Part shown: positions 9,001 through 16,963 of the stretch, in pieces
How positions within the stretch are numbered: position 1 is the stretch's first letter
Layout of the letters: every line of letters starts with the position of its first letter
Position numbers and translations under genes: made by a program
Notes under the pieces: model-generated
Seen by the model: the letters and a program-made list of their open reading frames with translations, nothing else
The model's database searches: none
What the model was told of the DNA's origin: nothing
Origin: Chitinophagales bacterium
GTDB taxonomy: Bacteria > Bacteroidota > Bacteroidia > Chitinophagales > Chitinophagaceae
Length of the DNA: 64,000 nucleotides
NCBI GenBank assembly: GCA_013298665.1
Contig: JAAFIK010000019.1
Span: 1-64,000 of the forward strand
Direction of reading: 5' to 3'

Positions 9001-10140
9001 TTACAAGCGCGTCATCAACCGCGGTACCATTTCATTTTTCCAGCCCGTAAAGGTGCCAGCCATGATGTGCGCCCTGGCCTGACGAACCAACCACAGGTAA
9101 AAGGCCAGGTTATGGATACTCGCGAGCTGCAGCCCGAGTATCTCTTTGGCTTTGATGAGGTGTCGCAGGTAAGCCTTATTGTAATAATGGCTGAGGGCGC
9201 AATCGATACCTTCGTCTAATGGACTGAAGTCCTTTTCCCATTTTTTATTATCGATATTGATAACACCGCTACTGGTAAAAAGCATGGCGTTGCGGCCATT
9301 GCGTGTGGGCATCACACAATCAAACATGTCTACCCCCAGGGCAATACATTCCAGGATATTCCAGGGCGTACCTACGCCCATCAGGTAGCGTGGTTTTTGT
9401 ACGGGCAATATATCGCAACAGTGTCCGGTAAACTCGTACATCATTTCGGTGGGCTCGCCCACACTCAGTCCGCCAATGGCATTACCCGTTGCGCCCTGCG
9501 CGGCAACAAATTCCGCAGAAGCCGTACGGAGATCTTTATAGGTACTGCCCTGTACAATCGGGAAAAGGTTTTGGGTGTACCCATATTTGTCCGGTGTGCT
9601 GCTGAACCTGTCGATACAGCGTGTTAGCCAGCGGTGTGTCAGTTCCATGCTTTTTCTGGCATAGGTATAATCGCTGGGGTAGGGTGGACATTCATCAAAT
9701 GCCATGATGATATCGCCGCCAATGATGCGCTGGATATCCATCACCCGCTCCGGCGTAAAAAGGTGTTTGCTTCCGTCAATATGGCTCTGGAAGAGGGCCC
9801 CTTCCTCGGTAAGCTTGCGGTTGGCGGCCAGGGAAAATACCTGGTAGCCACCACTGTCGGTAAGTATCGGGCGGTCCCAGCTATTGAACTGGTGAAGTCC
9901 GCCCGCGGCTTCCAGTACTTCCAGACCCGGCCGCAGGTACAAATGATAAGTATTGCCCAGGATAATCTGTGCCTGTACATCGGCCTTCAGTTGTTCCTGC
10001 GTAACCGCTTTTACACTACCCACCGTACCCACCGGCATAAAAATGGGGGTAAAGATATCGCCATGATCGGTGATGATTTTTCCCGCCCTTGCCTTGCTGC
10101 TGCTGTCGGTATGCTGTAAGTCGAATGTTAATGCTGCCAT
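9001..10140 (-). CDS. tgt: tRNA-guanine transglycosylase (queuosine insertion)
   Basis: A 379-residue enzyme that swaps guanine 34 of tRNAs with GUN anticodons for preQ1. I used the ATG at 10140 (MAALTFDLQHTD); an upstream start at 10173 adds 11 residues that do not resemble the family. Active-site motifs are present: 'ILTDSGGYQVFSL', 'GTPWNILECIALGVDMFDCVMPTRNGR'. The C-terminal zinc site is altered. Aligned to the E. coli CxCxxC...H site, this protein reads 'GIDCALSHYYNKAYLRHL': only the middle Cys and the later His (SIHNL) remain, while the first Cys is Ile and the third is Ser. Structural zinc is therefore probably absent or bound differently. It appears to be a single-gene unit with its own -7 box. 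Confidence 0.95.
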   Translation of the reverse strand: MAALTFDLQHTDSSSKARAGKIITDHGDIFTPIFMPVGTVGSVKAVTQEQLKADVQAQIILGNTYHLYLRPGLEVLEAAGGLHQFNSWDRPILTDSGGYQVFSLAANRKLTEEGALFQSHIDGSKHLFTPERVMDIQRIIGGDIIMAFDECPPYPSDYTYARKSMELTHRWLTRCIDRFSSTPDKYGYTQNLFPIVQGSTYKDLRTASAEFVAAQGATGNAIGGLSVGEPTEMMYEFTGHCCDILPVQKPRYLMGVGTPWNILECIALGVDMFDCVMPTRNGRNAMLFTSSGVINIDNKKWEKDFSPLDEGIDCALSHYYNKAYLRHLIKAKEILGLQLASIHNLAFYLWLVRQARAHIMAGTFTGWKNEMVPRLMTRL

Positions 10141-10162
10141 GCTCGTATGCTTGATAAGGCGG

Positions 10163-10170
10163 CAAATGTA
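10163..10170 (-). promoter_or_regulatory. -7 promoter element of tgt
   Basis: On the minus strand this reads TACATTTG, a match to TAnnTTTG, ending 22 bp before the tgt ATG. No clear -33 TTG was found. Confidence 0.5.
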
Positions 10171-10287
10171 CAAACTACGCGGGAGATAGTGGATTGGAGA
10201 TGTGAGAGAAGATACATGAGATATCAGAGACCCGGTACCAGATGCAGGGTGAACCAGCCCGTTAATTGCTACTTGACGCTTACTGCT

Positions 10288-10295
10288 TATTTTTG
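10288..10295 (+). promoter_or_regulatory. -7-like element abutting the glycosyltransferase start
   Basis: TATTTTTG fits TAnnTTTG and ends only four bases before the ATG at 10300. If used, transcription would start at or inside the start codon, giving a leaderless message; it may also be a chance match in an AT-rich stretch. Confidence 0.35.
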
Positions 10296-10299
10296 CAGC

Positions 10300-11427
10300 A
10301 TGAATCTTAACCAGTGGTGGTGGCTGTTGTTTTACAGTTTTTGCAGCATAACCTTAATTCAACTGTTGTATTACCTGTTTCTTTTCGCCAGGCTGGTGCG
10401 GTACAGGCATCGTACACCTGCCGCATCGCATACCCACCCGGTATCGGTTATTGTATGCGCCCGCGATGAGGCTGCCAATCTTGCACACAACCTGCCTGGT
10501 ATACTGGTGCAGCAATACCGCACTACACATGAAGTGCTGGTGGTGGATGATAATTCCTTTGATGATACCCGTTACCTGCTGGAAGCTTTTCAGAAGGAGT
10601 TCAAACAGTTGCAGGTGGTGGAACTCAAGCAGGAGGCCAAACTGATTCCGGGAAAAAAATTTCCCCTCAGTATCGGTATCCGTACCGCCCGGCATGAAGT
10701 GGTATTGCTTACCGATGCTGATTGTGTACCGGCAACAGAATACTGGATTGAACGGATGCAGGAAGCGTATGCAGAAAATACAGAGATTGTACTCGGCTAT
10801 GGCGCCTATCACAAAAAGAAAGGATTCCTCAACAAGCTGATCCGTTGGGAAACCTTTCATACAGCACTGCAATACTTTTCTTACGCACTGGCGGGCTTAC
10901 CCTACATGGGTGTAGGCCGAAACCTGAGTTATAAAAAAATGGTCTTTACCCGGCATAAGGGGTTTTCTGCACACAACCATATTCCCAGTGGTGATGACGA
11001 CCTGTTTATTAATATGGCGGCCAATAAACAGAATACCGCTATTTGCATTAACCCTGAGAGTTTTACCCTGAGCGAACCCGCCGCAAGCTGGCGCCAATGG
11101 ATAAAACAGAAAAACCGGCACTACAGCACGGGCAAATATTACAAGCGGCTACATAAGCTCCTGCTTGGATTATATGCCATAAGTCATTTCCTTTTTTTTC
11201 CACTTTTTGCAGTGGCCTTGTGCTGGTCGGGTCATCACTACTACTGGGTACTTGGGGTATTCGGTCTGCGATTGCTGGTACAGGCAATTGTACTTTATCC
11301 GGCCATGAAAAAACTGGGTGAGCAAGACCTGTTTCCGTTGTTCTGGTTGCTTGACTTGTGGATGTTTTTTTATTACCTGCTTTTCTCTTTTTCCCTCATT
11401 AAAAAACCAAGGCCGTCATGGAACTGA
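10300..11427 (+). CDS. Membrane-anchored family 2 glycosyltransferase
   Basis: A 375-residue inner-membrane enzyme. I chose the ATG at 10300 (MNLNQWWWLLF), which starts directly with a membrane segment (residues about 5-28); the frame is open upstream to 10147 but that stretch looks non-coding. The GT-A domain follows: 'VSVIVCARDEAANL' (nucleotide-sugar site), 'VLVVDDNSFDD', 'LLTDADCVPATEYWI' (DxD-like metal site) and 'SGDDDLFINMA'. A late 'KQKNRHYSTGKYY' resembles the QxxRW-type region of processive enzymes. Two or three membrane segments close the protein (about 300-370). The sugar and acceptor are unknown. Its last 10 bp overlap the start of rsmG, so translation is probably coupled. Confidence 0.88.
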   Translation: MNLNQWWWLLFYSFCSITLIQLLYYLFLFARLVRYRHRTPAASHTHPVSVIVCARDEAANLAHNLPGILVQQYRTTHEVLVVDDNSFDDTRYLLEAFQKEFKQLQVVELKQEAKLIPGKKFPLSIGIRTARHEVVLLTDADCVPATEYWIERMQEAYAENTEIVLGYGAYHKKKGFLNKLIRWETFHTALQYFSYALAGLPYMGVGRNLSYKKMVFTRHKGFSAHNHIPSGDDDLFINMAANKQNTAICINPESFTLSEPAASWRQWIKQKNRHYSTGKYYKRLHKLLLGLYAISHFLFFPLFAVALCWSGHHYYWVLGVFGLRLLVQAIVLYPAMKKLGEQDLFPLFWLLDLWMFFYYLLFSFSLIKKPRPSWN

Positions 11428-12047
11428 TCAATAGCTATTTTACAGATTTTTCGGCGCGTGAACGGGAGCAGTTGGCCATGCTCAAACCCCTTTATGCAGA
11501 TTGGAATGAGAAAATAAATGTTATTTCACGCAAGGATATGGATCACTTTTACGAACACCATGTGCTGCATTCCCTTGCCATTGCTACAGAGTTTGAGTTC
11601 AGTAAGGAGATGGAGGTGATGGATCTGGGCTGCGGGGGTGGTTTTCCCGGCATTCCCTTAGCAATCCTTTTCCCCGATACCCGGTTTTTACTGGTAGACA
11701 GCATTGCGAAAAAGCTGAAAGTGGCGGAAGAGATAGCTGCTGCCATCGGGCTGACCAATATAGCCATAAGGCATACCCGTGCCGAAGCCATTAAGGATAA
11801 GCGTTTTGATGTAGTGGTATCCCGCGCGGTGGCTCCGCTTAAAGACCTGCTGGGCTGGGTAAAGCCACTGCTGAAAAAGCAGCCCAACACCCCAGGTCTT
11901 GCGCGGGGGTTAATCTGTCTTAAAGGCGGCGACCTTGCGGCGGAAATAGCCGCCAGCGGCGCCCGTCCGCGCATTTGGGAAATAGAACAGCGTTTCCCAA
12001 GGCCATTTTTTCACCGGAAATACATATTACAGGTAGTTTCCCCGTAG
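11418..12047 (+). CDS. rsmG: 16S rRNA (guanine527-N7)-methyltransferase
   Basis: A 209-residue methyltransferase that makes m7G at position 527 of 16S rRNA. Family landmarks: 'YADWNEKINVISRKD' and 'FYEHHVLHSLAIA' near the N-terminus, the SAM loop 'VMDLGCGGGFPGIPLAILFP' at about 68-87, and 'FDVVVSRAVAPL' at about 134. The start codon overlaps the stop region of the preceding glycosyltransferase (ATGGAACTGA), and length is normal for the family. The first of several GTAGTTT repeats that precede the response-regulator gene overlaps its 3' end. Confidence 0.95.
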   Translation: MELINSYFTDFSAREREQLAMLKPLYADWNEKINVISRKDMDHFYEHHVLHSLAIATEFEFSKEMEVMDLGCGGGFPGIPLAILFPDTRFLLVDSIAKKLKVAEEIAAAIGLTNIAIRHTRAEAIKDKRFDVVVSRAVAPLKDLLGWVKPLLKKQPNTPGLARGLICLKGGDLAAEIAASGARPRIWEIEQRFPRPFFHRKYILQVVSP

Positions 12048-12076
12048 TTTTATACGTAGTTTCCCCTAAAAACTAC
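12033..12076 (+). promoter_or_regulatory. Cluster of GTAGTTT repeats upstream of the response regulator
   Basis: GTAGTTTCCCC occurs at 12033-12043 and again at 12056-12066, a 23-bp shift close to two helical turns. GTAGTTT also occurs at 12044-12050, and an inverted copy (AAAACTAC) ends at 12076. The group lies just before the gene for a DNA-binding response regulator and could be its own operator (inference). Confidence 0.4.
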
Positions 12077-12125
12077 CACTTTGTGGTATTGCGGGGCAAA
12101 ACACTTTGATTGAACTTTGTTAATT

Positions 12126-12761
12126 ATGGATATTACAGTAGCTATCGTAGAAGACAACAGCGACATTCGCCAGGCCCTTGAGCAGATCATAGAAACAGCA
12201 GACGGGTATGAATTGGTCGGTTCTTGCATCAGTGGGGAAGACGCCTTAAAGAAATTACCAAGAATGCACCCCAAAGTGGTGCTCATGGATATTGACCTCG
12301 GCGGTATTACCGGTATTGAAGTGGTGCGACAGATGAAAATCTCCCATCCCGAAATACTGTTTATGATGTGTACCGTTTATGAAGACGATGAGAAAATTTT
12401 TCAGGCACTCACCGCAGGCGCTAATGGTTATGTGCTGAAGAAGACGGCTCCCGGTAAATTGCTGGATGCCATCAGGGAATTGTTTGAAGGAGGGTCGCCG
12501 ATGAGCAGCCAGATTGCCAGAAAAGTAGTCGCTGCCTTTCAGCAAAAACCAGCGCAGCAAACCGCAGAAGATAATCTTGAAGTGCTATCCAAGCGGGAAA
12601 AGGAAATACTCGAAAGTCTTGCCAAAGGATTGCTTTATAAAGAAATTGCCGATGTGCTGTGCATCAGCCAGGAAACGGTGCGTAAGCACGTTTATCATAT
12701 TTATGAGAAACTGCACGTGGGCAACCGGGTAGAAGCCGTGAATAAATTTTATGGTCGTTAG
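12126..12761 (+). CDS. NarL/LuxR-type response regulator
   Basis: A 211-residue two-component regulator. I used the ATG at 12126 (MDITVAIVEDNSD) rather than the in-frame TTG nine bases earlier. The receiver domain (1-120) has the acidic pair E9-D10, the phosphoacceptor D55 in 'VVLMDIDLGG', the Thr/Ser switch region 'MMCTVYEDD' and Lys in 'VLKKTAPG'. The C-terminal LuxR helix-turn-helix (about 147-211) starts 'LSKREKEILESLAKGL' and contains 'EIADVLCISQETVRKHVYHIYEKL'. No sensor kinase gene is adjacent, so it is an orphan in this window; its partner and targets are unknown. Three direct GTAGTTT motifs lie upstream. A hairpin follows three bases after the stop codon. Confidence 0.93.
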   Translation: MDITVAIVEDNSDIRQALEQIIETADGYELVGSCISGEDALKKLPRMHPKVVLMDIDLGGITGIEVVRQMKISHPEILFMMCTVYEDDEKIFQALTAGANGYVLKKTAPGKLLDAIRELFEGGSPMSSQIARKVVAAFQQKPAQQTAEDNLEVLSKREKEILESLAKGLLYKEIADVLCISQETVRKHVYHIYEKLHVGNRVEAVNKFYGR

Positions 12762-12763
12762 AC

Positions 12764-12796
12764 CCGTACCACCAACGTGGTACGGAGACTTTTTTG
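12764..12796 (+). terminator. Terminator after the response regulator
   Basis: A 9-bp perfect stem (CCGTACCAC / GTGGTACGG) with a CAAC loop is followed within five bases by a run of six or more T. Confidence 0.8.
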
Positions 12797-12880
12797 CAAC
12801 CTGACTTTGCATGGCACAAGCATCATACATATATACCATTAAACCTGTCACAAAACTGTTGATTGAGCAAACAGTGAATG

Positions 12881-12919
12881 AAAAAAAATCCCCCGCTTTC
12901 TGTGGCGGGGGACTTTTTT
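12881..12919. terminator. Second, bidirectional terminator
   Basis: Stem TCCCCCGC / GCGGGGGA (8 bp) with an 8-nt loop. A run of eight A precedes it and six T follow it, so it can end both the rightward response-regulator transcript and the leftward acetyltransferase gene. Confidence 0.88.
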
Positions 12920-12943
12920 ATTGGACAAATATCCGTCATGTAT

Positions 12944-13489
12944 TTAATCATTCCTGTCCTGATTGCCGATAAATTTCCAGTACCACTGATCGGTTTGGGG
13001 GGTACTGCCTATCGGAAAGACATGGGTATAACCCGAATCAGTAAACCCGTGATTGGCGTAAAACTTCTTAGCCCTCTCATTGTATTCCCATACACCAAGC
13101 CAAAGCACTTCGTAGTTGTGGGCTGCCGCAAAGTCTTCATAAGTTTTGAGCAGTTGCTGCGCGATACCCTTACCCTGGTATGCTGTCAATACATAAATTC
13201 TTTTGAGTTCAAGGGCTTTCCATTGCTTCATCAGCGGAAAGCCGGTATAGTCTTCCTTAAACCGCATATAGCCCGAAGACTGGCCGTTAATTTCAGCAAA
13301 GAAACAATAGTCTTCAGGATTGGATAATTCCTCAGCCAGTTGACTGGTATTAAACACCCTGTCCAGGAATTCCTGCATATCAGCTTCGGTGCAGGTGCCG
13401 GTAAACGTATCATAAAAAGTCTGCCGGGCAATCCGGCTCAGTAATGCTGCATCGTTGGGTATTGCACGTCTGATGATTACCTGCTCCAT
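12944..13489 (-). CDS. GNAT-family N-acetyltransferase
   Basis: A 181-residue acetyl-CoA-dependent acetyltransferase. The N-terminus 'VIIRRAIPNDAALLSRIARQTFYDTF' is typical of PaiA/spermidine-acetyltransferase-like GNAT enzymes. The acetyl-CoA pyrophosphate loop is 'YVLTAYQGKGIAQQLL' at about 98-113, followed by 'LWLGVWEYNERAKKFYANHGF', the conserved end of the fold. Substrate not identifiable. It stands alone: convergent with the response regulator across a shared terminator, and downstream of the PorP-like gene by 78 bp with no obvious link. Confidence 0.88.
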   Translation of the reverse strand: MEQVIIRRAIPNDAALLSRIARQTFYDTFTGTCTEADMQEFLDRVFNTSQLAEELSNPEDYCFFAEINGQSSGYMRFKEDYTGFPLMKQWKALELKRIYVLTAYQGKGIAQQLLKTYEDFAAAHNYEVLWLGVWEYNERAKKFYANHGFTDSGYTHVFPIGSTPQTDQWYWKFIGNQDRND

Positions 13490-13567
13490 AAAGGTAAAAT
13501 AAATGAGGGGATGGTTCGCAGATACAGCATATTGTCAACAGATGATGCGTACCTGTATCAGTTAAAG

Positions 13568-14572
13568 TTAGAATTTGGGACAGGGGATACCCCTTGTTTC
13601 AGCAGGCCGCTTGATGTAGATGACTGAGATCTCCATACCACCACGGCTTTGTGTGGCCGTTTTAAGACTGCTGATGTTGAGGTCATAGCTTGCACCAATG
13701 CGTAAGCCCGCAAACTCAAGACCTGCATACGGGATAAATGCGTCATTGAAGCGCATCCATGAACCGAGATATACGTTGGTAGGGTTGTCGAAATCACCAT
13801 TGATGTTAGCTGCGAGCGCACCGCCCACTGTTGTTTCACTGGCTTTATTCTGTATCTGGTGGATCACTGATCCATGAACGGTAAGCATTTCATTGAGGGG
13901 AAAGTAGCCTCCGCCATGTACGGTAACCCTGCCTGTGAGGTACCAGTTTTTATCTTTAAAACCAACTTTTGGTCTGTTGATATGATACATACTGGCACCA
14001 AGGTAGAAATTGTTCCTGCCGGATGTCGAACCCGAATACAGTAAGCCCGCATTCATATCAAAATAGCTTTGATTGTTGCCATTCGTCAGCAAATCGGAAG
14101 TGGTTCCGGTAAACCCGTTCTGGGTAAGCATATCTTCAAATGTGAGTTTGGCCACATCAATACCTACACTGCTGAAAGTACCCTGGAAACCGGCACCAAT
14201 CTGGTGGTATCCGTTTTCGTCAAGTGCCTTGTGGTAACTCATGGAAAGTGAGCCGTAATTGAGTTTTAGGATGCCGTTTGCGCTGGCATCGGTAAGCCCT
14301 GAAATACCAATACCCCAGGTATCATTATCGGGTATCCGATTTCTCATGATGCCGAAATCAATTGAGGCACTTGACGTTACATAAGCTTTTGGTATGGAAG
14401 GCCACTGGTCGCGGTGGTTAACCGCCAAACGCCAACTGCCGTCAAACTTACCGGTAAAAGCAGGATTGAGGGTGAGCGGAGAGGCGAAGAACTGCGAAAA
14501 ATGCGGATCCTGCGCGGATGCGGATGCGGAAATCAGGAAGAATATGGCTATTGCAGCGATTATTTTTTTCAT
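13568..14572 (-). CDS. PorP/SprF family outer-membrane protein
   Basis: A 334-residue outer-membrane barrel with signal peptide MKKIIAAIAIFFLISASASA. The start of the mature protein, 'QDPHFSQFFASPLTLNPAFTG', is the hallmark of the PorP/SprF family, and 'DQWPSIPKAYVTSSASID' and 'GISGLTDASANG' also fit. Family members act with type IX secretion or gliding, and specialised copies are often paired with a particular large surface adhesin. No adhesin is adjacent here; the neighbours are an acetyltransferase gene and, divergently, collagen-like lipoproteins. The latter pairing is suggestive only. Confidence 0.92.
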   Translation of the reverse strand: MKKIIAAIAIFFLISASASAQDPHFSQFFASPLTLNPAFTGKFDGSWRLAVNHRDQWPSIPKAYVTSSASIDFGIMRNRIPDNDTWGIGISGLTDASANGILKLNYGSLSMSYHKALDENGYHQIGAGFQGTFSSVGIDVAKLTFEDMLTQNGFTGTTSDLLTNGNNQSYFDMNAGLLYSGSTSGRNNFYLGASMYHINRPKVGFKDKNWYLTGRVTVHGGGYFPLNEMLTVHGSVIHQIQNKASETTVGGALAANINGDFDNPTNVYLGSWMRFNDAFIPYAGLEFAGLRIGASYDLNISSLKTATQSRGGMEISVIYIKRPAETRGIPCPKF

Positions 14573-14684
14573 TGTCGAAAACTTTCTGAATGATTAAAGA
14601 TAAAGCTTTTCGCGCAATCGGGCGATGTTAAAATTTTTAACGCCTGCCACCAATAACACGAACTGGTATCACCAGATCATGGTA

Positions 14685-14715
14685 TTGCATTACAATTCCC
14701 ATGCATATAATTTTG
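14685..14715 (+). promoter_or_regulatory. Promoter of the first collagen-like gene
   Basis: TTG at 14685-14687 and TAATTTTG at 14708-14715 are separated by 20 bp, matching the Bacteroidota -33/-7 arrangement. The ATG at 14750 lies 34 bp downstream of the -7 box. Confidence 0.65.
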
Positions 14716-14749
14716 CCTCATTATTAACCACTCTTAACAATTTATAAAA

Positions 14750-15769
14750 ATGAAAAAGAATGTAATGCTCTCGTGCCTGCTTTTCGCAGGTCTGGCTTTG
14801 ACCCTCACGTTTTGTAAGAAGGGCGACCCGGGCGATCCCGGCCGTGATGGAAACACTGTACTCAATGGTGCCGGTATTCCATCCATCTCTATTGGTAAAG
14901 TTGGCGATTTCTTTGTGGATACTGTGGGCAAAGTGCTCTGGGGCCCCAAGAATACCAGCAACTGGGGGGCTGGTCTGGCACTCGTTGGCCCACAGGGTTT
15001 GCCCGGTAAAACAGTTCTCAATGGTGCCGGTGCACCCGCTGCCTCATTGGGAACTATTGGTGATTTTTACATCGATGTTACGGCGAAAGCGATTTATGGT
15101 CCTAAAACGGCGGCTGGCTGGGGTGCTGCTACTTCACTGATCGGACCTACCGGTCCTACCGGTCCGCAAGGCCCTACTGGTCCGCAAGGCCCCACTGGTC
15201 CCGTTGGTCCTGTTGGTCCCGTTGGTCCTGTTGGTCCGCAAGGCCCTGCCGGTACGCCCGCACAAGTGATCTACTCTCCCTGGATTACGTCTCCCTACAA
15301 CTCCCGCGACACCACCGTTGATGGTACCTGTTTGCGGATGCGTCACCTCGATGCGCCTTCATTAAGTGTTGCCATCCTCAGCCAGGGTGTAATGATTACT
15401 TATATGCGCGTAGGAAGCATCGGTCCGTATATGCTGCCTTACACCAGCGATGCGGGTGGTGCTACCAATACCGTCAACTGTATCTACAACCAACAGAAAA
15501 TCTTCGTCTATCGCCATACCTTCAATACCTGTCGTTTCAACAGCGGTATTCCTGAGTCTTATCCTGGTCAGCCTGTATTGGTTAACCTGCCCCAGAGCCT
15601 GGAATATCGTTATGTGCTGATCCCCGGCCTGATTGCTGGCGGACGCATGGCCGGCGGTAGCCGTACAATTGATCTCCACAATGTGAAATTGCCTGGTCAG
15701 AGCCGTCCAATTGACCTGACCACCACCAGTTATGCAGATGTATGTAATATGCTCGGTATTGCCCAATAA
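14750..15769 (+). CDS. Collagen-like lipoprotein, copy 1
   Basis: A 339-residue predicted lipoprotein. The leader ends 'LTFCKKGD' with Cys22; a Phe before the Cys is unusual for a lipobox. Two copies of a ~45-residue module follow ('[19 protein letters not shown]...WGPK' and '[19 protein letters not shown]...YGPK'), then a G-x-y tract at about 128-170 made of GPT, GPQ and GPV triplets, then a C-terminal domain of about 165 residues that I do not recognise. Such collagen-like proteins usually form surface trimers. The next gene is a paralogue of identical length, and 112 bp at the start of the C-terminal domain are identical between them. It has its own promoter and is followed by a weak hairpin. 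Confidence 0.85.
   Translation: MKKNVMLSCLLFAGLALTLTFCKKGDPGDPGRDGNTVLNGAGIPSISIGKVGDFFVDTVGKVLWGPKNTSNWGAGLALVGPQGLPGKTVLNGAGAPAASLGTIGDFYIDVTAKAIYGPKTAAGWGAATSLIGPTGPTGPQGPTGPQGPTGPVGPVGPVGPVGPQGPAGTPAQVIYSPWITSPYNSRDTTVDGTCLRMRHLDAPSLSVAILSQGVMITYMRVGSIGPYMLPYTSDAGGATNTVNCIYNQQKIFVYRHTFNTCRFNSGIPESYPGQPVLVNLPQSLEYRYVLIPGLIAGGRMAGGSRTIDLHNVKLPGQSRPIDLTTTSYADVCNMLGIAQ
15257..15368 (+). repeat. 112-bp perfect direct repeat, copy 1
   Basis: Identical base for base to 16379-16490 within the paralogous gene, while the flanking coding sequence differs at many positions. It begins at the end of the collagen tract and covers the first third or so of the C-terminal domain's N-terminal part. Recent gene conversion is the simplest explanation. 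Confidence 0.95.
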
Positions 15770-15796
15770 TAGTGGTTAATAATGTGATGTGCACGT

Positions 15797-15836
15797 GAGA
15801 GGTTGGCCTTGCTCAAACCTGGCCGGCCTCTCTTTT
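15797..15836 (+). terminator. Possible terminator between the collagen-like genes
   Basis: GAGAGG pairs with CCTCTC and GGCC with GGCC inside, with an internal mismatch, followed by TTTT. A weaker hairpin than the others in the window. Confidence 0.5.
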
Positions 15837-15871
15837 CAAAGCAGATTTATTAACACACAAACAAACAAATC

Positions 15872-16891
15872 ATGAAAAGAAAATATCTTTTTCTGTTCCC
15901 ACTCTTCACCGCATTACTCCTTTCGCTCAGTTATTGCAAAAAGGGCGATCCCGGTGACGCTGGTAAGGATGGTGCTACAGTAATTAACGGCGCAGGCATC
16001 CCGTCAATCGCACAGGGCAAAGTCGGCGACTTCTTTGTCGATACACTCGGTAAAGTAATCTGGGGGCCTAAAATGGCTACCAGTTGGGGCTCAGGCCTTG
16101 CATTGGTTGGTCCGCAGGGGTTGCCGGGCAATGGTCTGCTGAGTGGTAACGGTGCTCCTGCTGCCAGTCTTGGTCGTATCAACGATTTTTATGTTGACCT
16201 GACCGCCCAGGCAATTTATGGCCCTAAAACGGCCGCTGGCTGGGGGGCCGCCACTTCATTAGTTGGCCCCGCCGGTCCCACTGGCCCTCAAGGCCCCACT
16301 GGCCCTACAGGTCCGACCGGTCCCACTGGCCCTACCGGTCCGCAAGGTCCCATTGGCCCCATTGGTCCGCAGGGTACACCCGCACAAGTGATCTACTCTC
16401 CCTGGATTACGTCTCCCTACAACTCCCGCGACACCACCGTTGATGGTACCTGTTTGCGGATGCGTCACCTCGATGCGCCTTCATTAAGTGCTGCCATCCT
16501 CAACCAGGGTGTGATGATTACTTACATGCGCGTAGGAAGCATTGGCCCTTATGCGCTGCCCTATACCAGTGATGCGGGTGGTGCTACCAATACCGTCAAC
16601 TGTATCTACAATCAACAGAAGATCTTTGTATATCGCCATACTTTCAATACCTGTCGTTTCAACAGCGGTATTGCTGAGGCTTATCCCGGTCAGCCTGTAC
16701 TGGTGAACCTGCCCCAGAGCCTTGAATACCGTTATATCCTTATCCCCGGCCTGATAACCGGTGGCCGGATGGCGGGTGGCGGGCGTACGGTTGATCTCCG
16801 CCATGTAAAACTGCCCGGGCAGTCACAGGCAATTGATCTGACCATCACACCTTATGAAAAAGTTTGCAGCATATTGGGTTTACAACCCTGA
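15872..16891 (+). CDS. Collagen-like lipoprotein, copy 2
   Basis: A 339-residue paralogue of the preceding protein with the same layout: leader ending 'LSYCKKGD' (Cys22, with an aromatic residue before the Cys again), two 'NGxGxP...GDFYVD...YGPK' modules, a GPT/GPQ/GPI collagen tract at about 131-170, and a C-terminal domain that is nearly the same as copy 1 ('[23 protein letters not shown]'). Copy 1 has GPV triplets where this one has GPT and GPI, so the tract differs while the C-terminal domain is held constant. A bidirectional hairpin follows. The pair is probably a tandem duplication; function unknown beyond an expected surface location. Confidence 0.85.
   Translation: MKRKYLFLFPLFTALLLSLSYCKKGDPGDAGKDGATVINGAGIPSIAQGKVGDFFVDTLGKVIWGPKMATSWGSGLALVGPQGLPGNGLLSGNGAPAASLGRINDFYVDLTAQAIYGPKTAAGWGAATSLVGPAGPTGPQGPTGPTGPTGPTGPTGPQGPIGPIGPQGTPAQVIYSPWITSPYNSRDTTVDGTCLRMRHLDAPSLSAAILNQGVMITYMRVGSIGPYALPYTSDAGGATNTVNCIYNQQKIFVYRHTFNTCRFNSGIAEAYPGQPVLVNLPQSLEYRYILIPGLITGGRMAGGGRTVDLRHVKLPGQSQAIDLTITPYEKVCSILGLQP
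16379..16490 (+). repeat. 112-bp perfect direct repeat, copy 2
   Basis: Partner of 15257-15368. The spacing between copies is 1122 bp, the same as the offset between the two start codons (14750 and 15872), so the identity sits at equivalent positions in both genes. Confidence 0.95.
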
Positions 16892-16913
16892 TGTACATAC
16901 GGATAACAAACAC

Positions 16914-16946
16914 AAAGCGGTTGCCATGTACGGCAACCGCTTTTTT
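16914..16946. terminator. Bidirectional terminator
   Basis: A 12-bp stem (AAAGCGGTTGCC / GGCAACCGCTTT) with a 6-nt loop and a T-run, between the convergent collagen-like gene and the esterase gene. Confidence 0.9.
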
Positions 16947-16963
16947 GTATGGTATTGCACCAA

